From contig NZ_BCST01000004.1 of the NCBI RefSeq assembly GCF_001571005.1, positions 186,001-250,000 on the forward strand: a stretch of 64,000 bases of DNA, given 5' to 3'. The DNA is from Herbiconiux solani NBRC 106740. Its GTDB lineage: Bacteria; Actinomycetota; Actinomycetes; Actinomycetales; Microbacteriaceae. The first letter of the stretch is position 1, and each line of letters begins with the position of its first letter. The translations under genes were made by a program, and so were the position numbers. The notes beneath the pieces were generated by a model. That model made no database searches and was not told where the DNA came from. It worked only from the letters and a program-made list of their open reading frames with translations. Below, in pieces: positions 9,380 to 20,228 of this stretch.

Positions 9380-10140
9380 CGGTTCGAGAGCACGAGCGCG
9401 CCGATGCCGAGCACGACGACGAGCCCTCCCCCGATGAACCCGCCGATCATCAGCCAGTTCGGCGTGCTGTCCGTGCCCTGCGCCGCCGCAGCGGTCGCTG
9501 GATCCGTCGGGGCCACCGGGGTGAACAACGGGGTCGCCGTCGGGGTGGCGGTGGCCGACGCCGTGACCACCGCGGTCAGGACTGCCGTGGCCGTCGAGCC
9601 TCCCGCGCCGCTGAACGAGGTCGACAGGGTGCAGAGGATGTTCGATGTGCCGATTGGGAAGGGCTGGCCCGATTCGATCGGGGCGCCGGCGATCGAGCAG
9701 CCGTCCAGGGTCAGACCGTTCGGGAGCTTCGCGTCGATCGGCACCGGGGCCGTTCCGCTCGCGTCCGCGGTCAGCTCGAGGGTGGCGGGGAGGATGCTCG
9801 ACCCACTGAAGTCGGCGCCGACGATGCGGGTACCGGAGAAGTCGGCCCCGTCGAGGGTGGCGCCCTGGAAGACCGCGCCCTGGACGTCGCCGCCGGCGAA
9901 GGTCGCCCCGGTGAGGTTCGCGTTCCGGAAGTCGCCCTCTCCGAAGCGGGTGCCGCTGAGATCGGCGCCGGGGCACTGCGCGCCGCCCGGGCCGCCCTCG
10001 GTCAGCCGGTAGACCACGCAGTCGCCCTCGGCGAAGACCGGGTCGGCCATCGCCGGGGCCGCCACCACGGCGGTCAAGGCGAGGCCGGCGAGGGCCCCGA
10101 TCGCAAGGCGGATGCGGGCGGAGCGCAGGCGTCGAGGCAT
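9364..10140 (-). CDS. Secreted, membrane-anchored pentapeptide-repeat protein
   Basis: A 258-residue surface protein. It has a signal peptide (basic start, hydrophobic core at 14-28, AMA-DP cleavage site). Residues ~58-115 form a short run of pentapeptide repeats (ADLSG, ANLTG, ATLDG, ADFSG), which fold as a right-handed quadrilateral beta-helix. A ~70-residue beta-rich domain with a probable disulfide pair follows (LDGCS ... ILCTL). Then come an Ala/Thr/Pro linker, a C-terminal membrane helix (LMIGGFIGGGLVVVLGIGALVL) and a basic tail NRRTRS. No sortase motif is visible. The function is unknown; pentapeptide proteins range from gyrase mimics to adhesion modules. It has its own ATG, with no operon partner. 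Confidence 0.8.
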   Translation of the reverse strand: MPRRLRSARIRLAIGALAGLALTAVVAAPAMADPVFAEGDCVVYRLTEGGPGGAQCPGADLSGTRFGEGDFRNANLTGATFAGGDVQGAVFQGATLDGADFSGTRIVGADFSGSSILPATLELTADASGTAPVPIDAKLPNGLTLDGCSIAGAPIESGQPFPIGTSNILCTLSTSFSGAGGSTATAVLTAVVTASATATPTATPLFTPVAPTDPATAAAAQGTDSTPNWLMIGGFIGGGLVVVLGIGALVLSNRRTRS

Positions 10141-10218
10141 GGCGTGAACCCTACCAAAGACGGCTGTCGATCTTCAGACGAGAGCGCACGGCGGCATCAA
10201 CCCGTCGTGCGCTCCCGA

Positions 10219-13182
<2,964 letters not shown>

Positions 13183-13189
13183 CAGCCGG

Positions 13190-13561
13190 TCAGCCCCCGA
13201 TCAGGGCGTCGTACTCGGCGAGCGAGAGCAGCTCGGGAAGCTCGCTGAACTCCACCTTGAGCAGCCAGCCCGCGCCGAGCGGGTCGGAGTTCACGAGCTC
13301 GGGCGCATCCTCGACCGCACTGTTCTTCTCCAGCACGGTGCCGTCGACCGGCGCGAACAGCTCACCGACCGACTTCGTCGACTCGATCTCGCCGACGACG
13401 GCGCCGCCGGCGATCTCGGTGCCCGCATCCGGCAGGTCGAGGTAGACGATGTCACCCAGCTGGGCGGCGGCGTAGGCCGTGATGCCGATCGTGGCGACCG
13501 TGCCCTCGACGAGCACCCACTCGTGCTCGGCGGTGTAGCGCAGTTCGTTCTGGTCTGGCAT
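13190..13561 (-). CDS. gcvH: Glycine cleavage system H protein
   Basis: A 123-residue lipoyl carrier shuttling the methylamine intermediate between GcvP, GcvT and the shared L protein (not in this window). The lipoylated lysine is K63 in [18 protein letters not shown], and the family N-terminus [10 protein letters not shown] is present. It lies 2 nt from the gcvT stop and 7 nt from the gcvP start. Confidence 0.97.
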   Translation of the reverse strand: MPDQNELRYTAEHEWVLVEGTVATIGITAYAAAQLGDIVYLDLPDAGTEIAGGAVVGEIESTKSVGELFAPVDGTVLEKNSAVEDAPELVNSDPLGAGWLLKVEFSELPELLSLAEYDALIGG

Positions 13562-13563
13562 GG

Positions 13564-14736
13564 TCAGTCCTTCTTCCGGCGGTAGAACGGGAGGGCGGTG
13601 GTGCGGTAGGCGAGGCGGGTGCCCCGGATGTCGACGGTGAGCTCGGTGCCCGGCTCGGCGTAGGCGGGATCGACGTAGGCCATCGCGATCGGATGGCCGA
13701 GCGTGGGCGAGAGGGCGCCGCTGGTGACGAGGCCGATGGGGGCGGCGTCTTCTCCGGTGCTTTCGCCGGCGGCTTCGTCGGCTGCTTCACCGACGGGCGC
13801 GAAGATCTGGTACCCCGCGCGGGCGGCGCGGCGGCCCTCGCCGACGAGGCCCACGAGCACGGGTGCTCCGGCTCCGGGGCCCCGCTCGAGGGCGTCCCGG
13901 CCGACGAAGGACTCCTTCGCCATCACCGGCACCCGCCCGAGACCTGCCTGCACCGGCTGGGTCTCGAGCCAGAGCTCGTGGCCGTACAGGGGCATCCCCG
14001 CCTCGAGGCGGAGCGTGTCGCGGCTCGCGAGCCCGGCGGGCACGAGTCCGTCGCCTGCCCCGGCCGCGCTCACGGCGTTCCAGAAGTCGGTGGCCCGCTC
14101 GGGCGCGAGGTAGATCTCGAAGCCGTCCTCGCCGGTGTACCCGGTGCGGGCCAGCAGCGCCGGCTCGCCCTGGAACACCGCATCGGCCGACCGGTAGTAG
14201 CCGAGGTCGGCCAGGTCAGGGGCCTCGAAGCCGTCGGTGCGCTCCAGGATTCCGCGGGCGGCGGGCCCCTGCACGGCGACCAGGGCGAGGTCGTCGCTCA
14301 CGTCGTCGAGGGTCACATCGAAGCCGTCGGCGCGTTCGGTGAGGGCCGCGGCCACGGGAGCGCGGTTCGAGGCGTTGGCCACGACCAGGAAGTGCTCGTC
14401 ACCGCGGCGGTAGACCACCACGTCGTCGATGATGCCGCCCTCGGGAGCGAGGAGGAGCGAGTACTTGGCCTGCCCGATCGAGGTCGCCGAGAGCCGGCCG
14501 GCGAGGGCGTGGTCGAGGAAGGCGGCCGCCTCCGCGCCGGTCACGTCGAACTCGGCCATGTGCGAGAGGTCGAACAGCCCGGCGGCGGTGCGCACGGCGT
14601 GGTGCTCGGCGAGGTCGCTGGAGTAGCGCACCGGCATCTGCCAACCGGCGAAGTCGGTGAAGGATGCGCCCGCGGCCTCGTGCACGGCGTGCAGCGGCGA
14701 GTAGCGGGGAGCGGAAGGGGAATCGACGTCGGTCAA
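13564..14736 (-). CDS. gcvT: Glycine cleavage system T protein (aminomethyltransferase)
   Basis: A 390-residue folate enzyme that transfers the one-carbon unit from the H protein to tetrahydrofolate, releasing ammonia. Visible family motifs are [40 protein letters not shown] and [14 protein letters not shown]. Against typical ~365-residue GcvT there is a short Ala/Glu-rich insertion near residue 325 ([16 protein letters not shown]). First structural gene after the glycine riboswitch, with a 70-nt spacer that presumably contains the expression platform. Confidence 0.97.
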   Translation of the reverse strand: MTDVDSPSAPRYSPLHAVHEAAGASFTDFAGWQMPVRYSSDLAEHHAVRTAAGLFDLSHMAEFDVTGAEAAAFLDHALAGRLSATSIGQAKYSLLLAPEGGIIDDVVVYRRGDEHFLVVANASNRAPVAAALTERADGFDVTLDDVSDDLALVAVQGPAARGILERTDGFEAPDLADLGYYRSADAVFQGEPALLARTGYTGEDGFEIYLAPERATDFWNAVSAAGAGDGLVPAGLASRDTLRLEAGMPLYGHELWLETQPVQAGLGRVPVMAKESFVGRDALERGPGAGAPVLVGLVGEGRRAARAGYQIFAPVGEAADEAAGESTGEDAAPIGLVTSGALSPTLGHPIAMAYVDPAYAEPGTELTVDIRGTRLAYRTTALPFYRRKKD

Positions 14737-14807
14737 GGAGTTCTCCGGTTTCGTCGCGGAGCCGGGGCTCGCGGAGGACGGAGCGCGATCGCGCTCGTGA
14801 GAACTCC

Positions 14808-15000
14808 CCCTCTGTCATCGTGCCTGAGAGATTCACCACCGCCGAGTCGCAGCTCGGAGGGGCTTTCACCGTGGGCGAGCCGCTGTCAATGCCGCGACTG
14901 CTTTCCAGAGTGGCCAGTTCGACGCGGTACGAGGACCTGAGAGATTATCGGGGAGGATTGCTCCTTCGGTGCCGGCCGAGCCGGCTCTCCCGCGTCGACC
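14808..15000 (-). promoter_or_regulatory. Tandem glycine riboswitch upstream of gcvT
   Basis: On the minus strand two glycine-aptamer modules are recognisable. The first (about 15000 to 14930) has CGGGAGAGCC, CACCGAAGGAGCAA and ATCTCTCAGG. The second (about 14930 to 14808) has CTCTGGAAAGC, CACGGTGAAAGCCC, AATCTCTCAGGCAC and the closing GACAGAG followed by a G-run. The conserved CTCTCAGG boxes sit at 14936-14943 and 14823-14830. Order, spacing and position before gcvT-gcvH-gcvP match the cooperative two-aptamer class, which switches the operon on when glycine is abundant. Confidence 0.95.
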
Positions 15001-15102
15001 TAGTGGCCGGCGGTATTCAGTTGGATGCTACGGGTTCGAGCATAGCGGCTCAGGATGCGCCTGGCCCGCCGCCGTGCCCGTCACCTCGGCCGCAGCTTCG
15101 CT

Positions 15103-15828
15103 TCAGCCGCCGTAGCCGCCGCCGTTCCGGCCGCGCCGGATGACGAGCACCACGATGGCCGCGAGCACGCCGGCCCCGACGAGGGCGAGCAGCACGACGA
15201 CGGGCCACGGCAGTCCCTCGGCCGGGGTCTGCAGGTCGCCGGTGACCGGGCCGGCCGTCTCGGTGGCGAGGGTGGTCTCGTCGGCGGCCGCCGCATCCGG
15301 AGCCGGCGTGGCGGGAGTCGTCGTCGCCAGATTCGCGGTCGCCGGGGTCGCGGCGGGCGTCGTTGCCCCGTCCGGGGCGCCCGCCCAGGCGTCGCCGCAG
15401 ACGGGCGAGGAGGTGAGGCCCTCCCCCGCTCCGAAGAGATCGGTGGGCTCGTAGTCGAAGTCGTACTGGCCGGAGGTGGGGTGGCCGTCGGAGGAGACGA
15501 CCTGCCAGAGCACGACGTAGCCGCCCGCATCGCCCAGGGCGACGGGAGCGGAGACCGATGTTCCGTCGATGGTGACGCACCCGGACTCGTAGTGCATGCC
15601 CTCGCTGTCGACCACCTCGACCGCGAAACCGTTCGTGTCCGAGCCGATCGCCAGGAGGTCGTCGCTGAACTGCAGGCTCACGGCGCCCGGGTCGGCGGTG
15701 ATCGAGGCGTCGGCTGCCGGCGTCGATCCGGAGAGCGAGTCGTGGGCCGAGGCGGCGAGCGCGGGGGCGAGCAGGGCCAGCGCGGCGACGGCGGTGGCGG
15801 CCAGGGCGATCGGGGTGCGGAGTCTCAC
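15103..15828 (-). CDS. CopC-domain copper-binding protein with C-terminal membrane anchor
   Basis: A 241-residue exported protein. The signal peptide (residues 1-28, cleavage after ALAASA) leaves His29 at or very near the mature N-terminus, where CopC/YobA proteins use the amino-terminal His to hold Cu(II). The CopC beta-sandwich (residues 29-130) has LSGSTPAADASI, VSLQFSDDL and VVSSDGHPTSGQYDF. Two cysteines (C84, C144) may form a disulfide. A Thr/Ala/Pro linker (150-205), a membrane helix (207-230) and a Gly-rich tail follow. GTG 15828 is chosen because it opens the signal peptide; the open frame runs far into the desaturase gene out of its frame. No CopD partner is adjacent. Confidence 0.87.
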   Translation of the reverse strand: MRLRTPIALAATAVAALALLAPALAASAHDSLSGSTPAADASITADPGAVSLQFSDDLLAIGSDTNGFAVEVVDSEGMHYESGCVTIDGTSVSAPVALGDAGGYVVLWQVVSSDGHPTSGQYDFDYEPTDLFGAGEGLTSSPVCGDAWAGAPDGATTPAATPATANLATTTPATPAPDAAAADETTLATETAGPVTGDLQTPAEGLPWPVVVLLALVGAGVLAAIVVLVIRRGRNGGGYGG

Positions 15829-15840
15829 CCCCCAACGATA

Positions 15841-15878
15841 ACGGCCCCACCCCTGCCGATGGGCAGGGACGGGGCCGT
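15841..15878 (-). terminator. Hairpin terminator after the desaturase gene
   Basis: ACGGCCCCACCCCTGCC pairs with GGCAGGGACGGGGCCGT around a GATG loop (two internal mismatches), 37 bp past the desaturase stop and just before the CopC-like gene start. Confidence 0.8.
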
Positions 15879-15914
15879 CGTCGAGTGCGTTCAGCGCGCC
15901 CGAATGCGTGGTGG

Positions 15915-17030
15915 TCAGGCCCGCTTCACGCGGAACTGGTTGACCATCGGGCAGTCGAAGGGATCCGGAGCGGCGAGGCCGACCTTGTTCATGTACGCGA
16001 TGACCTGCTTGTGCGCCTCGAGCAGCGACGTCTGCGTGTAGGGGATCTTGTGGGTGGCGCAGTACTCCTCGACCACGGGGCGCACCTTCACCAGGTTGGG
16101 GCGCGGCATGCTCGGGAAGAGGTGGTGCTCGACCTGCAGGTCGAGGCCGCCCATGAAGATCGTCATGCCCCAGCCGCCCTTGATGTTGCGGGAGGAGAGC
16201 ACCTGCTTCGAGAGGAAGTCCAGGCGCGAGCCGGCGGGGAAGATCGCCATGCCCACGTGGTTCGGAGCGAAGGATGCACCCATGTACAGACCGAAGACGG
16301 CCAGCTGCACACCGACGAAGGCGAACGCCATCCCGAGCGGCAGGAAGTAGAAGATCACGGCCAGGTAGGCGACCAGACGGACGCCGATGAACCAGAGCTC
16401 GACCTGACGGCCCTCGACCTTGCCACGACCGAAGAGCGTCTTGAAGGAGAGGAAGTGCAGGTTGATGCCCTCGAGCAGGAGCAGCGGGTACAGCGCCCAG
16501 CCCTGGCGACGGACGAGCCAGGCGACCGGCCCACGCGTCTTGGCCGCATCCTCCTCGAGGAAGACGACGGTGTCGGGCGCGATGTCGGGGTCTTTGCCGA
16601 CGGTGTTCGGGTTGCCGTGATGACGGGTGTGCTTCGTCATCCACCAGGCGTAGCTCATGCCGACGAAGGCGGTCGCGAGGGTGCGGCCGGCGCGGTCGTT
16701 GGCCTTGCCGGACTCGAAGACCTGGCGGTGCGAGGCCTCGTGGGCGAGGAAGGCGAACTGCGTGAAGATGATGCCGAGAGCCCCGGCGATCAGCAGCTGG
16801 TACCAGGTGTCCCCGAGCAGCACGAACCCGGTGGCCGCTCCGCCGAGGGCGAGGACGAGCACGGAGAACATGCCGATGTAGAAGCCGCGACGCTTGCGCA
16901 TCAAGCCCATGTCCTTCGCCGTGGCGAGGAGCTCGGAGTACGCGGCCGTGGGGTGCGCTGCTCCGGTCTTGCGGGGCGAGGTCGCCCTCACGCGGGTGTT
17001 CTCAGGGGAGGTGGAGTGGGTGATGCTCAC
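15915..17030 (-). CDS. Membrane fatty acid desaturase
   Basis: A 371-residue integral-membrane di-iron desaturase. The three histidine boxes are present: HEASH (box 1), HTRHH (box 2) and EHHLFP (box 3), with hydrophobic pairs around residues 50-90 and 205-245. The box-3 form QVEHHLFPSMPR resembles acyl-lipid (delta-6/linoleoyl-CoA type) desaturases that act on membrane lipids with ferredoxin or a flavin reductase as electron donor. It starts at GTG 17030. It lies downstream of and codirectional with the cold-shock gene but is separated by a strong terminator, so it has its own promoter. Role in membrane fluidity is a family inference. Confidence 0.93.
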   Translation of the reverse strand: MSITHSTSPENTRVRATSPRKTGAAHPTAAYSELLATAKDMGLMRKRRGFYIGMFSVLVLALGGAATGFVLLGDTWYQLLIAGALGIIFTQFAFLAHEASHRQVFESGKANDRAGRTLATAFVGMSYAWWMTKHTRHHGNPNTVGKDPDIAPDTVVFLEEDAAKTRGPVAWLVRRQGWALYPLLLLEGINLHFLSFKTLFGRGKVEGRQVELWFIGVRLVAYLAVIFYFLPLGMAFAFVGVQLAVFGLYMGASFAPNHVGMAIFPAGSRLDFLSKQVLSSRNIKGGWGMTIFMGGLDLQVEHHLFPSMPRPNLVKVRPVVEEYCATHKIPYTQTSLLEAHKQVIAYMNKVGLAAPDPFDCPMVNQFRVKRA

Positions 17031-17181
17031 TGGGCCTGCTCACTGGTGTCGTGTTCGACTTCCCAGCCGCGGTGCCGGGCGAGTGCCCGTTGTGATGGGC
17101 GATGCCCGATCAGATGTCTTGAACCTACGTGCCGAACCTGCGCATTGGCCCGGGAGCGACTCGCAACACGCCGGAAAAGCA

Positions 17182-17216
17182 AGAACCCGCGGCACCGAAG
17201 CGGTGTCGCGGGTTCT
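17182..17216 (-). terminator. Rho-independent terminator of the cold-shock gene
   Basis: Sixteen-base arms (AGAACCCGCGGCACCG and CGGTGTCGCGGGTTCT, one mismatch), AAG loop, then TTGCTTTT on the minus strand. This is the most canonical intrinsic terminator in the window. Confidence 0.92.
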
Positions 17217-17230
17217 CGGGAACAGCGTTA

Positions 17231-17437
17231 TCAGCTGATGGGCGTGATGTTCTCCGCCTGCAGGCCCTTGCGGCCCTGCGTGACGTCGAACTCGACGCGC
17301 TGGTTCTCTTCGAGGTTCTTGTAGCCCGAACCGGTGATGCCGGAGTGGTGGGCGAACACGTCTTCTCCACCGTCATCGGGGGAGATGAAGCCGAAGCCCT
17401 TTTCGGAGTTGAACCATTTCACGGTGCCTTGAGGCAT
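17231..17437 (-). CDS. cspA: Cold-shock protein CspA family
   Basis: A 68-residue single OB-fold RNA/ssDNA-binding protein. RNP1 KGFGFI and RNP2 VFAHH are intact (VFVHF is the commoner form), after the usual start [11 protein letters not shown]. Acts as an RNA chaperone; some members are cold-induced, others constitutive. Start ATG 17437, with AAGAG as a weak ribosome site. A convincing promoter at 17552-17580 gives a leader of roughly 108 nt, unusually long for such a short gene. Confidence 0.97.
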   Translation of the reverse strand: MPQGTVKWFNSEKGFGFISPDDGGEDVFAHHSGITGSGYKNLEENQRVEFDVTQGRKGLQAENITPIS

Positions 17438-17545
17438 TGTTTTCTCTTTTCGAGGTAAGCGGCCCCGCCTGTCGGGGCCTACCGTCGCGGTGCACTTTGT
17501 TCCGCTCCTCAGAAAAACAAGCCTTCGCCGACGTGGATCACGGGG
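17438..17545 (-). promoter_or_regulatory. Long structured 5' leader of cspA mRNA
   Basis: About 108 nt between the inferred transcription start and the ATG. It contains a GGCCCCG/CGGGGCC hairpin (17461-17479) and an A/G-rich run before the start codon. Long leaders that refold with temperature control cspA mRNAs in other bacteria; that this one does so is inference. Confidence 0.55.
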
Positions 17546-17551
17546 CGAAAG

Positions 17552-17580
17552 ACCCTATTCAAGATTCATGGGTAACACAA
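17552..17580 (-). promoter_or_regulatory. Promoter of cspA
   Basis: Minus-strand -35 TTGTGT (17575-17580) and -10 TAGGGT (17552-17557) with an exact 17-bp spacer. Confidence 0.6.
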
Positions 17581-17640
17581 CAACTACGAACAGCTTAGCC
17601 GTGCCGGGCCCGATCGGCTACAAGAACTGCGGCGAAGCTT

Positions 17641-17700
17641 TAGAATTCATCGTGCTGCCCTCTTCCGGGCGATCCTGCCCGCCCGCCTGAAAGGTCGTCG
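17641..17700 (+). promoter_or_regulatory. lgt leader: -10 box, possible leaderless mini-ORF, Shine-Dalgarno
   Basis: TAGAAT (17641-17646) looks like a -10 hexamer. Five bases later GTG 17652 opens a 12-codon frame ending at TGA 17688-17690. That stop overlaps GAAAGG (17689-17694), which is well placed (6 nt) for initiation at 17701. The mini-ORF would be translationally coupled to lgt if used. Confidence 0.4.
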
Positions 17701-18741
17701 ATCATCAGTCCGCTCAGCATCCCGAGCCCCGACCCGGTCTTCCAGGTCTTCCCGATCGGCCCCTTCTTCGGAATCGGCCCGTTCGAGATCCACATCTACG
17801 CGCTCATCATCCTGGTCGGCATCATCGTCGCGATGATCATGGTCAACCAGCGGCTGACCAAGCGCGGCGGCGAGCCGGGCATCGTGATCGACATCGTGCT
17901 GTTCGCGGTGCCCCTCGGGATCGTCGGGGCCCGGTTCTATCACGTGTTCACGCACGTGGGCGACTACTTCTACCCGGGGTCGAACTTCTGGAACATCTTC
18001 GCGATCTGGGATGGCGGCAACGCCCTCTACGGCTCGCTGATCGGTGGCGCGATCGGCGCCTGGATCGGCTGCCGCATCACGGGCATCCGCCTCTGGTCGT
18101 TCGCCGACGCGCTCGCCCCGGCGATGCTCGTGGCGCAGGCGATCGGCCGCGTGGGCAACTACTTCAACCACGAGCTCTTCGGCCTGCCGACGACGCTGCC
18201 GTGGGGCCTGGAGATCGAGTCGACGAACGCGAAGTTCCCGGCCGGCCTCGCCGACGGCACGCTGTTCCACCCGCTGTTCCTCTACGAGATCATCTGGAAC
18301 CTGGTGGGTGTCGCCCTCCTGCTGCTGATCGAGCGTCGTTTCCGCCTGCGCTGGGGCAAGGTCTTCGCGCTGTACCTCATCTGGTACGGCCTCGGCCGCT
18401 CCTGGCTCGAGGCGATCCGCATCGACCCGACCAGCGACGGCTTCCTCGGGATTCCCGCCAACATCTGGGCGTCGTTCGTCGCGATCGCGCTCGGCATCAT
18501 CCTGTTCGTCGTGCAGAGCCGTCGTCACCCCGGGGTCGAGATCTCGGTGTACCGGCCGGGCCGCAGCCCGCGGGTGATCGAGCCGCGCACGAAGAACAAG
18601 GGCGGCGCGACGACGACGGATGCGGACGAGGTCGACGGTGCTGAGTCGGACGGCGCGGCCGGCTCGGCTGGCTCGGCTGGCTCGGCCGGCTCGGGGAACG
18701 AGCGCTGGACCGACGAGGAGCTGTCCTCCACGCCTCGCTAG
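17701..18741 (+). CDS. lgt: Prolipoprotein diacylglyceryl transferase
   Basis: A ~346-residue membrane enzyme that moves diacylglycerol from phosphatidylglycerol to the lipobox cysteine of prelipoproteins, such as the two binding proteins here. The Lgt signature GRVGNYFNHELFGLPT is intact, as are GARFYHV and the YxxIWNLVG region. The conserved first helix (FEIHIYALIILVG) begins well upstream of the first in-frame ATG (17833). Between the in-frame stop at 17641 and that helix there is no ATG, GTG, TTG or CTG. The best candidate is ATC 17701, six bases after GAAAGG; a sequence error is the alternative. The cytoplasmic tail is extended and ends in Gly-Ser-Ala repeats. Confidence 0.92.
   Translation: MISPLSIPSPDPVFQVFPIGPFFGIGPFEIHIYALIILVGIIVAMIMVNQRLTKRGGEPGIVIDIVLFAVPLGIVGARFYHVFTHVGDYFYPGSNFWNIFAIWDGGNALYGSLIGGAIGAWIGCRITGIRLWSFADALAPAMLVAQAIGRVGNYFNHELFGLPTTLPWGLEIESTNAKFPAGLADGTLFHPLFLYEIIWNLVGVALLLLIERRFRLRWGKVFALYLIWYGLGRSWLEAIRIDPTSDGFLGIPANIWASFVAIALGIILFVVQSRRHPGVEISVYRPGRSPRVIEPRTKNKGGATTTDADEVDGAESDGAAGSAGSAGSAGSGNERWTDEELSSTPR
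18661..18693 (+). repeat. 9-bp tandem repeat in the lgt tail
   Basis: About three and a half units of GGCTCGGCT encode a Gly-Ser-Ala run in the Lgt C-terminus. Probably length-variable between strains. Confidence 0.75.
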
Positions 18742-18780
18742 TGGGAGCATGGTCGCACGCGAGCGCGAAGGCGGTGCAGC

Positions 18781-19365
18781 ATGGCGATCATCTCTACCAT
18801 CCCGGAGTCCGAGGCGAGCGGTCTCGTCGCCGAGCTCTATGACAGCGACCTGAAGTCGCTCGGTTCGGTGGCGAGCCACACCCGCGTGATGGCGGTCAAC
18901 CCCGAGGCCATGGTCGCGTTCGAGAACCTCGTGCGCGCCATCACGGCCTCGATGGACCTGCGCCGGTACGAGCTCGTCACCCTCGCCGCGGCCCGCGGCA
19001 TGGGCTCGGTGCATTGCCGGCTCGCGCACGGCCGGAAGTCGCTCGGCGTCTTCGACGAGGGTGACCTGATCGCCATCGCCCGCGATCCGGCGACGGCGAC
19101 CGCGCTGAGCGCCGCCGAGATCGCGATGATGGCGTTCGCCGAGAAGGTCGCCGTCGACCCGGCGTCGATGACGGATGACGACTCGCGAGAACTGAGGGAG
19201 CTCGGTTTCAGTGATCGCGAGATCGTCGACATCACCCTGGCCGCGGCCGTGCGTCGGTACTACAGCTCGGCGCTGCAGGCGCTGTCGGTCGAGGTGGATG
19301 CTGCGCCCGACCTCAGCGTGGACCTGCAGCGGGCATTGCTCGAGGGCATCGACGGCGGGCGCTGA
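18781..19365 (+). CDS. Carboxymuconolactone decarboxylase/AhpD-like protein
   Basis: A 194-residue all-alpha protein of the CMD/peroxidase-related superfamily (AhpD-like alkylhydroperoxidase relatives). The motif region MGSVHCRLAHGRKS corresponds to CxxCxxxH of AhpD. The second cysteine and the histidine remain, but the first cysteine position is serine, so the usual two-cysteine peroxidase chemistry is unlikely. The rest follows the family (SAAEIAMMAFAEKVA, FSDREIVDITLAAAVRRYYS). Start ATG 18781. It sits 39 nt after lgt with no obvious functional link. Family assignment is good; activity is unknown. Confidence 0.8.
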   Translation: MAIISTIPESEASGLVAELYDSDLKSLGSVASHTRVMAVNPEAMVAFENLVRAITASMDLRRYELVTLAAARGMGSVHCRLAHGRKSLGVFDEGDLIAIARDPATATALSAAEIAMMAFAEKVAVDPASMTDDDSRELRELGFSDREIVDITLAAAVRRYYSSALQALSVEVDAAPDLSVDLQRALLEGIDGGR

Positions 19366-19402
19366 GCGCCCATTGGGTTGTGGTTCCGTCCCGCCTGCGC
19401 CG

Positions 19403-20173
19403 TCAGCCGGCGAGGCGGGTCGCCGCGGTGCGGACGTGCTCGGGGAGATCTTCGAGCCGCCGCCGGTCGCGGATGGCCACGAAGCCGACGCAGACCACCC
19501 AGACCAGCCACGGGAAGGTCGCGAGCATGGCGTTGGCCGCTCCCCCGGCGGCGAAGAACGAGTCGGGGCTGGTGCCGCCGAACATCGTCGGGATCGCGAG
19601 CATGTTGAGTCCGGCGACGACGTAGGCGACCCAGCCGGTCCAGGCCGGGAGGGCGCCCGAAGCGAGCGTCACGTAGCCGGAGGCGGCGGCGACGAGGGCG
19701 GTCAGCGTGCAGCCGATCGAGCCGAACATGAGGGTGTGGCCGGCGGTCAGCGCGCGCAGGGACGACGCATCCGGTGTCAGGTTCATCGTGTCGAGCGCGG
19801 TGCCGCCCTCCATCCCGTCGCCGACGAGGGTGACGGCGATGAAGACCAGTCCCGACCCGAACGCGATGTTGGCGACCCACTGCAGGTCGGGGCGGGTGTG
19901 GGTGATCAGCTGGCGGAACCCGCTGAGGAACACGATCAGCGCCGACATCAGGAAGGTGTCGATCAGGATCGTGAAGAGTGTCTGGTTGGCCGTCCGGGCC
20001 ATGAACGCCTCGAGCGCCGCCTGGTCGTCGAGAGCGGGTCGCGCGCCGACCAGCAGCACCTGCACGAGGAACTCGGATGCGGTGAGTGCGGCGACCGCGA
20101 TGGCGGCGATGCCCGTCCAGAGCCGCACGTCGGGGTTCAGCCGGCCGTTCTTGACGACGGTGATCATGTTCAT
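19403..20173 (-). CDS. Uncharacterised multi-pass membrane protein (DUF4386-like)
   Basis: A 256-residue protein with six probable transmembrane segments, ending in a basic cytoplasmic tail (RDRRRLEDLPEHVR). The topology and the pattern FTILIDTFLMSALIVFLSG plus a Gly/Pro-rich penultimate loop resemble the DUF4386 family, but I cannot verify this by eye. ATG 20173 is preferred over the longer frame (20341) because GGGGGAG precedes it and the upstream part is Arg/Pro-rich shadow. No function can be assigned. Confidence 0.7.
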   Translation of the reverse strand: MNMITVVKNGRLNPDVRLWTGIAAIAVAALTASEFLVQVLLVGARPALDDQAALEAFMARTANQTLFTILIDTFLMSALIVFLSGFRQLITHTRPDLQWVANIAFGSGLVFIAVTLVGDGMEGGTALDTMNLTPDASSLRALTAGHTLMFGSIGCTLTALVAAASGYVTLASGALPAWTGWVAYVVAGLNMLAIPTMFGGTSPDSFFAAGGAANAMLATFPWLVWVVCVGFVAIRDRRRLEDLPEHVRTAATRLAG

Positions 20174-20228
20174 CCGGACTCCCCCGATCCACGCGCCCTC
20201 CCCGGGCGCGCACGCACTGGCTCCGACC

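Noticed and set aside
15103-16644. A 513-residue minus-strand gene covering the desaturase and CopC-like regions
   Set aside because: The upstream half is out of frame with the desaturase; the signal peptide at GTG 15828 and the terminator at 15841-15878 define two separate genes.
17490-17690. A 66-residue gene upstream of lgt
   Set aside because: It overlaps the cspA promoter and leader, has no ribosome site and no conserved pattern; only the short coupled frame from 17652 seems worth noting.
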